DNA from: Hyphomicrobium facile
GTDB taxonomy: Bacteria > Pseudomonadota > Alphaproteobacteria > Rhizobiales > Hyphomicrobiaceae
NCBI RefSeq assembly: GCF_900116175.1
Contig: NZ_FPCH01000001.1
Span: 312,501-376,500 of the forward strand
Length of the DNA: 64,000 bases
Reading direction: 5' to 3'
Under the pieces are notes generated by a model that saw only the letters and a program-made list of their open reading frames with translations, had not been told where the DNA came from and searched no databases. This document shows positions 7,889 to 14,910 of this stretch, in pieces (position 1 is the stretch's first letter; each line of letters begins with the position of its first letter). Both the position numbers and the translations under genes were made by a program.

Positions 7889-7914
7889 AACCGTCAGCCT
7901 GGAATCGAGGTTCC
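7889..7914 (-). promoter_or_regulatory. EcfG-like promoter, minus strand
   Basis: On the minus strand this reads GGAAC (7914-7910), 17 bases, GGTT (7892-7889). The -35 element is exact and the -10 element differs in its first, less conserved base. It drives toward the 72-residue gene ending at 7629. Confidence 0.5.
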
Positions 7915-8128
7915 AAAAGTTCTCCCGACAATATTTTCTTTATGTGCCCCAATATGTTCAGACTTCTTTAACAGCCGGTGTGACCGGCGCGGCGCCCGAC
8001 TCGTTTCAGAAGTGGCGATGTGCCTTCAGATGCGCGCTCAAGGAGGCTTTGTTTCTGCCCGGCTACTGCAATCGCAACGAATGCGCTTTCAGCGGGTTGA
8101 CCGATCAGCTGGCAAAGGGAGCTCAGTC

Positions 8129-8269
8129 ATGACCATTCGCAAGGTGAAGTCCGGTTATCGGTTGTTGTCGAAGAAGGGCAAAAATCTCGGAACCTACAAG
8201 AGCAAGGCGGGTGCTGAGAAACGCGAGCGGCAAGTTTAGTTCTTCAAGAAGAAGGCCGCGCACGGATAG
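8129..8269 (+). pseudogene. Small basic protein gene interrupted by an in-frame TAG
   Basis: From ATG 8129 the frame encodes 36 residues, beginning MTIRKVKSGYRLLSKKGKN and ending EKRERQV before TAG at 8237-8239. Reading continues in frame as FFKKKAAHG to a second TAG at 8267-8269. From memory, related small basic proteins of this type end in a QVQYFK-like motif, so the first TAG stands where Gln (CAG) is expected: a single C-to-T change. AAGGGAG lies 9-15 bases before the ATG. The truncated product keeps most of the domain and may still work. An assembly error at one base is an alternative. Confidence 0.6.
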
Positions 8270-8428
8270 AGGCGTATAGAGATCTTCTCCACATCCAGTC
8301 TGTCGGACAGTCCTCGTTTTCAACATGTCGTCCACCGCAAAGATGGATCGGCAACATGTGCTGCCCTTGTAGCACCTAGTTTTTGGCGGAAGGGATGTTC
8401 GACGGGAAAGTAAGGGGGAGTACGGCTC

Positions 8429-8716
8429 TTGCAGGCACTCCGCAATTTACAGCCGCGCGCGAATTCCGATGACATTTCGTGGCGCATCGGCATCTTTGCC
8501 ATAGAGAGATTGAGGCCGGATCCGAACAATTGGCTGGCGCCAAGTGCGCTTTGGACTGAATATTCTCTCTGGTGCCGCAAGAAGGATGTGCAGCCTCTGC
8601 CTGTCGCCAACTTTCTACAGAAGTTCGACGAAGCGGCGACGATATTGGGCGTTCGAAAGCTTCGTGCGGGCGATGAAGTTGGCTACGCGAGGATTGCCTT
8701 CAAACCTACGGCTTGA
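8429..8716 (+). CDS. Hypothetical protein, primase-tail-like winged helix
   Basis: A 95-residue protein. The core (WLAPSALWTEYSLWCRKK, then PLPVANFLQKFDEAATILGV) resembles the small winged-helix segments found at the C-terminus of P4-type phage/plasmid primases and in free-standing DNA-binding proteins, so nucleic-acid binding is possible (inference). The start is a TTG at 8429 with AAGGGGGAG about 10 bases upstream; no ATG is available in frame, so the exact start is uncertain. It has no obvious partner and no phage genes surround it. Confidence 0.5.
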   Translation: MQALRNLQPRANSDDISWRIGIFAIERLRPDPNNWLAPSALWTEYSLWCRKKDVQPLPVANFLQKFDEAATILGVRKLRAGDEVGYARIAFKPTA

Positions 8717-8738
8717 TGATCGCTCGGCGTGCCAAGGA

Positions 8739-8897
8739 TCAGGGGGTGTAGCCGACGCCTGACGTGCCTGAATCAGGTGTCATGGCAGCGTCCGCGTTCG
8801 AGGCAGCGGGCGTTTCAGAGTCCGCGTTGAGCGAGTAGGCGCTCAACGCCATGAATGAGATGAATAATACCGAAAGCGCGGCCACAAGCGATTTCAT
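8739..8897 (-). CDS. Small secreted protein (52 aa), stress-regulated
   Basis: A 52-residue protein: a signal peptide (MKSLVAALSVLFISFMALSA, cleavage likely near residues 20-25), then a short mature peptide rich in Ala, Asp, Ser and Thr with no cysteine. The ATG at 8897 has GAGGGTGA 6-13 bases upstream, and a perfect EcfG promoter lies a further 30 bases out. No family or function is recognised. The combination of a canonical signal peptide, ribosome site and promoter supports it despite its size. Confidence 0.65.
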   Translation of the reverse strand: MKSLVAALSVLFISFMALSAYSLNADSETPAASNADAAMTPDSGTSGVGYTP

Positions 8898-8924
8898 AAG
8901 TCACCCTCGCTAAACCCGCCTGTA

Positions 8925-8950
8925 AACGTGACTGCCGGGCTTTGGGTTCC
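8925..8950 (-). promoter_or_regulatory. EcfG-type promoter, minus strand
   Basis: On the minus strand this reads GGAAC (8950-8946), 17 bases, CGTT (8928-8925), an exact consensus match. It points at the 52-residue secreted protein whose start is at 8897. Confidence 0.75.
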
Positions 8951-9004
8951 GCGACTTCGGCGGAACCGGTCATTTTCGTTTTTATGGACCGGGTCCGGTC
9001 GTCT

Positions 9005-9355
9005 TCATGCTGCTTTTTGCATGGTTGCGCTCATGGCCTCGCAGCTCTCTGCGCAAACGCTGCAATCATCCACGCAATCCTGCATGTCTCCGATTTTCTG
9101 GCAGCTTTGAGCGCATGCGCGGCAGATTTGTGCGCAGGCGTGACAGACGAAAACGTGCTGGGGAATTCCCGTCAGCAGGACGGCTGCCGCCGCTTGGCAA
9201 ATTTCAGCGCAGGCGATCATCAACTGGAAATGCTCGGGTTCCGTATGCTTGCCGCCAGACTCCAGGCAATGGTTCATGGCCTCGCTGAAACATGTGGTGG
9301 CGCAGGTCTGGCAAAGATCGGCACAGGCCCGCATTTCAGTGCTGAGTTGTTGCAT
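9005..9355 (-). CDS. Four-helix-bundle copper-storage protein (Csp3-like, DUF326)
   Basis: A 116-residue protein with 16 cysteines arranged in helices: CADLCQTCATTC, then CAEIC, then CHACAQICRACAQSC and CVDDCSVCAESC. This is the pattern of the DUF326/Csp family, whose four-helix bundles fill their core with Cu(I)-thiolates. There is no signal peptide, so it is the cytosolic (Csp3) kind that buffers copper inside the cell rather than the exported Csp1 of methanotrophs. GGAGG lies 9-13 bases before the ATG. It stands alone in the transcript. Binding of Cu(I) is established for the family and inferred here. Confidence 0.85.
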   Translation of the reverse strand: MQQLSTEMRACADLCQTCATTCFSEAMNHCLESGGKHTEPEHFQLMIACAEICQAAAAVLLTGIPQHVFVCHACAQICRACAQSCQKIGDMQDCVDDCSVCAESCEAMSATMQKAA

Positions 9356-9497
9356 CGTACGCTACCTCCAGGAGTTCGATACGGGAGGAACTTCGGATAG
9401 GCCCGGGAGTTGCGGGCTTGCGTGGGGGTGTGTGCAATTTCCTTGATCGACTGCGCCATGACTTCCGCGCCACGAGAATGGCGCCCGGGGGGCGACT

Positions 9498-9923
9498 TCA
9501 GCGGTTTCGGACGGCAAGCAAACCGGGGAGCGCCGAGCCTTGCGGGCCGATTTCGGATATCGCCTCCTGACAGCTCTTCTGCATGATTATTCTGCAGGGA
9601 TTGGGATCGTTTTGATGGACACAATTTTTGACGGTAACCCAGGCGCTGTATATTTTCGCAGCTTGGGCGGTGAAGCGATCGAGCTCGGCGCCCGCGAAGG
9701 ACGCCTTTAAATTTTTGGCTTTATCGGTGAGGGCGGTTCTGTCGCAAATTTCTATCGCGCCGAGCGCTTCGCCATATCGGGCGCCGGCCTCTTGCGGGGA
9801 GAGTTGGGATGAAGCGCCGGCGAAAGCGTTGGTTAGTCCGAGGGACAGAACGAGAAGACATCCCAGCCCGGAAACAGGTGTCGACAAAAGGTGTATTGCG
9901 ATCCGGCGCTCGTGCTTTGTCAT
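9498..9923 (-). CDS. Hypothetical secreted protein
   Basis: A 141-residue protein. After a basic start (MTKHERRIAIHLL) comes a hydrophobic segment (GLGCLLVLSLGLTNAFAGA) that looks like a signal peptide with cleavage near residue 36. The mature part is helical, with four cysteines spread as IC, NC, PC and SC, probably two disulfides (CDRTALTDKAKNLKAS; CVHQNDPNPCRIIMQKSC). No family is recognised. It stands between the copper-storage gene and the ECF sigma operon on the same strand, with gaps too long to claim an operon. Confidence 0.55.
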   Translation of the reverse strand: MTKHERRIAIHLLSTPVSGLGCLLVLSLGLTNAFAGASSQLSPQEAGARYGEALGAIEICDRTALTDKAKNLKASFAGAELDRFTAQAAKIYSAWVTVKNCVHQNDPNPCRIIMQKSCQEAISEIGPQGSALPGLLAVRNR

Positions 9924-10020
9924 CGCGACCGTTCAGTTTGTTATAGGCACTCCAGTCAGAATTACGTCGAGCATAACACTGTGGATCACAGGAGGTCCGC
10001 GGCAGGTCCGCAGCGGCGGT

Positions 10021-10653
10021 TCATTCGAAGCCAGTCAACTTCTGCATAGCTCTGCCGAGGATGCTGTTGAAGCGCATCGGCCCCTCGGAGGCGACCAAGC
10101 AGATGCAGTCCTCTCCGGCGCCAGCAACCGGAGCGTGCTCATCACCTTCATTCATATCGGCGACGTCGCCGACGCCGTATGAGCCGGTATTGTCAGTGAA
10201 GGATCCCCGCAAGACGAGGGTCATTTCCGAGCCAATGTGGCCGTGGTCAGGAAGTTTCAATCCCGGCGAAACCCTGATGAGGCGCAGGGACCCTTTAGCT
10301 CGTCCCGAAAGCGGAATCCGATGCTGCCAAACGCCAAAGCCAGCCCATTTCCATGGGATATCCTTGAGCCAAGGGCCGACATACTTTCTGAGAGCCGAGG
10401 GTACGTCGCCCTCGCCTGAAGCAAGCACTTTGGGTTCTTTCGAGTCTCGGAGTATGCCAATTCCCGTAGTGAGTGAGGCCGAAGGAACATCATCAAACAG
10501 CGATGCGCCTATGGTTTCCATGATCGCCAATTCGCGGCGGCAACGTTTGCAAAGCGAGATATGGCTCGCCATAACGGCGGCCAAAGCCTCCGGCATGCTT
10601 CCGGCGGAGCAGCTCACGAGGTTTTCAAGCGCCGGATGACGTTCGATGCTCAT
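10021..10653 (-). CDS. ChrR-like cupin anti-sigma factor
   Basis: A 210-residue protein of the ChrR family, partner of group ECF11 sigma factors. The N-terminal anti-sigma domain carries the zinc ligands His6, His31, Cys35 and Cys38 (HISLCKRC). The C-terminal half is a cupin (about residues 105-200) with LRLIRVSPGLKLPDHGHIGSE and EMTLVLRGSFTDNTG. In Rhodobacter, ChrR holds RpoE until singlet oxygen or organic peroxides trigger its release. The gene overlaps the sigma gene by 4 bases (ATGA), so the two are translated together. Singlet-oxygen sensing is inferred from the family. Confidence 0.88.
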   Translation of the reverse strand: MSIERHPALENLVSCSAGSMPEALAAVMASHISLCKRCRRELAIMETIGASLFDDVPSASLTTGIGILRDSKEPKVLASGEGDVPSALRKYVGPWLKDIPWKWAGFGVWQHRIPLSGRAKGSLRLIRVSPGLKLPDHGHIGSEMTLVLRGSFTDNTGSYGVGDVADMNEGDEHAPVAGAGEDCICLVASEGPMRFNSILGRAMQKLTGFE

Positions 10654-11192
10654 TCGTCTTGTGCCCCAACCGTCGCGCGAAGTTTTAAATATGCCAACCG
10701 AATACGCGATTTTACGGTGCCGACCGGCAAGCCCAGCCGCTCAGCGATTTCACGGTGGGACAGACCATCGATGAACGACAAGACGACAACTTGATACTGA
10801 TCGCGCGGCAAGGCATCCAGCGCGCGGTGCATGTTGAGCCGTCGCTCTTCATCCGAGACGACCTCATCCGGCTGTGCATCCATGCTCGCCTCCTGATCGT
10901 AACCATCGGGAAGCTCAACCCACATTTCCTCCTTACGCAGCCGATCGATCCTTAGATTGCGCGCGATCGTAAAAATCCACGTCGTGACACTTCCGCGTTC
11001 GCTGGAGTAGAGGTTCGCCTTGCGCCAGACCGCCAGAAGGGTTTCCTGCGCGAGTTCTTCCGCGGTGTTCGCGTCCGCGCCGTGCCGCATCATGAAGGAT
11101 TTGACGCGCGGCGCGTATTTCTGGAACAGCTGTTGAAATGCCAGCCGATCCTTCTGGTTTGCGATCTGCAGAAGGTTGTCCGAGTCAGACAT
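10650..11192 (-). CDS. rpoE: ECF sigma factor (RpoE/ECF11 type)
   Basis: A 180-residue ECF sigma factor. Region 2 (AFQQLFQKYAPRVKSFMMR, then AEELAQETLLAVWRKA and VTTWIFTIARNLRIDRLR) and region 4 (LPRDQYQVVVLSFIDGLSHR, then IAERLGLPVGTVKSRIRLA) are complete. It is paired with a ChrR-type anti-sigma factor directly downstream, the arrangement of the photo-oxidative stress regulator of Rhodobacter. The ATG at 11192 (MSDSDNLLQ) is chosen because it gives the family's usual N-terminus; the frame stays open to a GTG at 11264 and an ATG at 11237, and no start has a strong ribosome site. The gap 11265-11544 shows no gene. Confidence 0.88.
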   Translation of the reverse strand: MSDSDNLLQIANQKDRLAFQQLFQKYAPRVKSFMMRHGADANTAEELAQETLLAVWRKANLYSSERGSVTTWIFTIARNLRIDRLRKEEMWVELPDGYDQEASMDAQPDEVVSDEERRLNMHRALDALPRDQYQVVVLSFIDGLSHREIAERLGLPVGTVKSRIRLAYLKLRATVGAQDE

Positions 11193-11544
11193 GCTTGCCG
11201 ATCTTGGTTTTCGGTCACGGCCGAAAGGATATTCCATGCCCGGCTCGTTGACGATAGCGCTCACGATAGATAGCGGCCATTCCGATCCCGTCTATCTCAA
11301 TGTCGCTCTCGTCGTTGCGCTGATATCTTGCGGATCAATCGTTGGATCGTGGCGGCCATGCTTGAAGTGTATGGCGCGGGATCGCGAATCCCTTGGCCTC
11401 TACATCGCCCGCTCACTTTCCTACCAGGGCGTGGCGGTCGATATCTCGAGCACCCGCTCACACCGGCGCAGGTCCGCATCTACAATCAATACCACCGCCT
11501 ACCAGATTATCCACGGTGGGTGCGCGCAACAATCTCAAAAGCAG

Positions 11545-12681
11545 TTAATTCCGTTTTCGCGGGCGGCAGGTGAGCGAGGCGCCTCGACGAAACTGGCTCG
11601 GAGAACAACCGAAGTGTTTACGAAACGCCTTGTTAAACGTGGCGACCTTGGTGAAACCCCATTTTCGCGCCACTGCGGCTATTGCCTGTGGATGTGACGG
11701 AGGCGCGATAAGTTCCTCACGAATGTGGTCGAGCCGCCGTGCCAAGATATAGGAATTGAACGTCGTCCCCGTCACCTCGAAGAGCCTGTGCAGGTATCGT
11801 ACGGAGATGCCGAAACGTTTCGCTGTGCCCGGTGGCGATAGTTCCGGATCGGGAAGGTTGCGGTTGAGATATTGCAGGATCCGCGGAAGAAGGTGGTGGC
11901 GGTCGGCGCCCGTCTCCTCTCCATCAATTCGATCGTAGAGGCCTGCCGTGAGCGGCAAGAGAACAACGCAAGCTCTGTAAAGGGCCAACAGCCTCTCTTT
12001 GGAAGACCCATGCATGCCGTCTGCAATCATCGCGAGACACGAAAAGATCGGGCTCATCGCGTTGCGGCGGCCCACTACAACGTTTCCCAGTTCAGTTTCA
12101 GCGCCATCAACGAGCGCGTACTGCTCCTTGGGAATCATTAGGACAACGAGTTCATGAGATGCTGGGTAGGCTGCGGTCATCATGGGCCGGCGGGCGCCGT
12201 CTATGACCACGAAGTCGCCCTCGCTAACGATATCGATGCGGTCGTTTTGCTTGATGGTTATCTCGCCCGAGCGAACGTAGCAGATAGCGAAGTAGTCGGA
12301 CGACGATGGGGCGATGTCAAAGACGCCCCCCGCACTGGAGGGTGAGGACCTCATTTGACTTATCGTGCCATTATCCAGCGCGATTGTATCGAGAAGGCAT
12401 GCGCGCTCCTTGCCGAGGTCGCCTTCGGATAAAGGGTTCACTCCGGCGAGGCTTGGGAAAGGTGAATCGGGAGCAATGCGATTGCCCAAGTCGGGCCGCA
12501 GATTCAAAGTGCTGGAGAGATCCGAGTGGCAAAAATGGGCGGCAGCGCCGATACCGATGTCATCATTTATGCGCACACAAGACCCCGTTTCATTTTGCAC
12601 GCACCATGGCGCCGTTACCCCCGGCCACAGATGCAAAACTCTCATATATAAAGCAGTCGGGCTGGACACGCATACGCGCAT
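11545..12681 (-). CDS. AraC family transcriptional regulator
   Basis: A 378-residue regulator. The N-terminal sensor half (about 100-230; YFAICYVRSGEITIKQNDR, VSEGDFVVIDGARRPMMTA) is of the cupin-like AraC-binding type. The C-terminal AraC HTH pair (about 268-365) ends in the expected YLHRLFEVTGTTFNSYILAR and WGFTKVATFNKAFRKHFG, CSPSQFRR. The 3' end lies next to the secreted hydrolase gene on the same strand, which starts farther out, so it could regulate that gene (inference). The start is uncertain: an internal ATG at about residue 13 would remove only a short extension. The final residues are basic. Confidence 0.85.
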   Translation of the reverse strand: MRVCVSSPTALYMRVLHLWPGVTAPWCVQNETGSCVRINDDIGIGAAAHFCHSDLSSTLNLRPDLGNRIAPDSPFPSLAGVNPLSEGDLGKERACLLDTIALDNGTISQMRSSPSSAGGVFDIAPSSSDYFAICYVRSGEITIKQNDRIDIVSEGDFVVIDGARRPMMTAAYPASHELVVLMIPKEQYALVDGAETELGNVVVGRRNAMSPIFSCLAMIADGMHGSSKERLLALYRACVVLLPLTAGLYDRIDGEETGADRHHLLPRILQYLNRNLPDPELSPPGTAKRFGISVRYLHRLFEVTGTTFNSYILARRLDHIREELIAPPSHPQAIAAVARKWGFTKVATFNKAFRKHFGCSPSQFRRGASLTCRPRKRN

Positions 12682-12699
12682 CCAGTCCGATCAACCGCA

Positions 12700-14238
12700 T
12701 CACTGAGGAATTTTCGCGCTCCCTGCTTGCTTGAAGAGCGCAGCGCCGTCTTCTTTCAGAAGGTATCCCTTCTTCACGAGATCTGAGGTCGCCTTTCCGT
12801 ATTTTTTTGTATAATCGAGATGGGTCGGATAGAGTGCCTTTAGCTTATCGGCGGACCAAAGTTTGTACTCGCTGCAATTTTCTGAAAGCACGTATCTTCC
12901 GACACCGTACGTGGTCGTAGGAACAGTCAGCATTGGCAGGCGAAGGCCGCCCTTGGCATTCCCATCTGCATCGTAAACGATCGTGTTGGTACCTGGGCTC
13001 AACTCAATCGGCTGTGCAGTCGGCGGTGCTTTTCCTTTTTCTGCCCACTTGATCAAGTGGCGATAAAGCGCCTTCTCGGCCATATAAAGGGGTACTTCGG
13101 GCGTTTCAGCGGGGCATGACCAATTGTACTCCGAGAAACCGATTTTCACGAGATCCGCCGCCGCGGCGTCACTGAAGAGATACTGGAATCTCCAGCCGTG
13201 GTTTGAACCGGCAAGTTCCCAAGTCCGGCTCTTGTCGGTTTTAGTATTGCTATCAGGTTTCCGAGGATTGTTGCGGGCTGGCCAGATATCCCACTGCGAA
13301 TTGATCATCACCAATGGGACGCCACGACCGGGTACAGCCAACTGAGGATCGTTGGCCGGCAAAGCTGTCGCGCACTGATTGATCGGCGCTCCGAGCGGCG
13401 AAATTGAAGCCTCAGCAATGTAGCCGTCAAAAACGGGCTTCCCTTTTACGGTCGCCAAGTTGTGGATGTACTTGTAATAGGTGATCAGGTAGTTCCCGCT
13501 TTGCGATTCACCAGCGAGGTAGGCATATTTAGCGGGCTTTGCTAGCGGGTTTGTCTTGTCCTTCGACTTAACCAAGGCGGCCACCTGCGAAAAAATATCA
13601 TAGGCTAGGCCGTTCTCGTACAGCTTCGAGAGGTTGCTGCTGTATCCGCCCTCACCGGGCAACCTTCCGCACGTCTGCTGGGCAGCTGGCAACGGATTTG
13701 GCATCGAGAGGGTAGAATAGCGATTGGCGTCAAATCTGATCATACCGTCAAATACGTTCGGCTTGCTGGTAATGCCGACATAGACGTCGTTATTGGCGAC
13801 AATGCTTTCCCAAAGCGCTCCCCACATCGCGGTCCAATCGTAGCCCGCGCTCATGTTAATGATCTCGACGACGACGCGACCGCTAAAATGTCTCATGTTC
13901 TTCGGTCGACGGATCATAACTCGCGTCGTGTAGTTGGCGCTGCCTGTAACGTTGACGTTGTAGTTGTTGTTCGGCAGCCAATTGTAAACATTCGCTTTGC
14001 CGGATGCGAGGTACTCCTCCTCCACGAAGCCATACTTGGCCAAGTTTATGGGCGTGTTCTGCCAAGCGGCTCCGTTCCACGGATGCGACACGCTGGTGAC
14101 GGGGATCGGTCCCTTTAGAGTTGGCAGAGGGACATCGGTGCTAGGATTGCCACCTGGTTTAGGTTTGCCCGCTACAGCAGGCGCTGCGCAAACCAGAGCA
14201 CTAAGGAGCACGCCCCCCAGTATCGCCATTAATCGCAT
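12700..14238 (-). CDS. Secreted alpha/beta hydrolase domain protein
   Basis: A 512-residue protein with a signal peptide (MRLMAILGGVLLSALVCAAP, cleavage near AVAG at 22-24). The mature part matches the alpha/beta hydrolase-domain family of PF20091 type. The nucleophile elbow is seen as YLAGESQSGNYL (GESQSG, Ser as nucleophile), with a preceding VVVEIINMSAGYDWTAMWG and a C-terminal HGWRF that may supply the His. Characterised relatives are few, so the ester or lactone substrate is unknown. It lies downstream of a 670-base region without genes and upstream of an AraC regulator on the same strand. Confidence 0.75.
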   Translation of the reverse strand: MRLMAILGGVLLSALVCAAPAVAGKPKPGGNPSTDVPLPTLKGPIPVTSVSHPWNGAAWQNTPINLAKYGFVEEEYLASGKANVYNWLPNNNYNVNVTGSANYTTRVMIRRPKNMRHFSGRVVVEIINMSAGYDWTAMWGALWESIVANNDVYVGITSKPNVFDGMIRFDANRYSTLSMPNPLPAAQQTCGRLPGEGGYSSNLSKLYENGLAYDIFSQVAALVKSKDKTNPLAKPAKYAYLAGESQSGNYLITYYKYIHNLATVKGKPVFDGYIAEASISPLGAPINQCATALPANDPQLAVPGRGVPLVMINSQWDIWPARNNPRKPDSNTKTDKSRTWELAGSNHGWRFQYLFSDAAAADLVKIGFSEYNWSCPAETPEVPLYMAEKALYRHLIKWAEKGKAPPTAQPIELSPGTNTIVYDADGNAKGGLRLPMLTVPTTTYGVGRYVLSENCSEYKLWSADKLKALYPTHLDYTKKYGKATSDLVKKGYLLKEDGAALFKQAGSAKIPQ

Positions 14239-14910
14239 TTTGTTCTCCGTGACCCGTTGCAGTATTCAGTTTTTTAGCCAGCAGAAGGTTGGCTCGAATG
14301 GTTCACGGGATCGAGTGCTTTCGTCGCAAAAAAATAATATTTGGATGGAGGGGGGTGCTGTCGCGGAACTCATGAGAACCCAGCAGAATCCAAGAGGAAT
14401 TGGATGCTCAACAGAATTATGTCGAGCAATTCGCTGGAGGCACGCTTTTTTGATGTAATTGCGAAGTGATAGACGGCATTCAATACTGGCGCGCCTCGGT
14501 ATTCGCCGCAAAATACTCTGCCGCATTCGCGGAAGCGCTTTTCAGCGCGTTACAATTCAAGCCGGTATCTAAGAATCTGCTGAACCGCTGCTACGCTATT
14601 TCTATCGAAATAAAAGACATACGCGAGATCAAACATTAATTGAGTGTCGGATATCCCCCGACCGCGCGATTCCAGCGCCGGATCATGTCACGCCACCAAG
14701 TCGGCTGATGATAGGGATTTAATAGGTATCGTTGGGCAACACTTCTACGTGGAGACGCGGCGTTTATCACACTTAACGCAGTCGCATCCTATGCACAAGC
14801 CTTAGGCACAAAGATCGCTATCAAGCCTATTGCGACGGCTATTAAATAGCGCTTCCAATGGCCATTTCTTTGGAAATTCGTTTTACGGAAAAAAACAGGC
14901 ACAATGCAAA
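14239..14910. other. Intergenic stretch without recognisable genes
   Basis: About 670 bases, visibly richer in A and T than its neighbours, between the hydrolase gene (start at 14238) and the 3' end of the TetR-ALDH fusion. Short frames here have no ribosome site or recognisable product. It probably carries the hydrolase promoter; I see no specific operator. Confidence 0.5.

Noticed and set aside
7739-8239. Long plus-strand frame covering the 72-residue gene region
   Set aside because: Only its last 36 codons, from ATG 8129, look like protein; the front is the reverse of the minus-strand gene and non-coding DNA.
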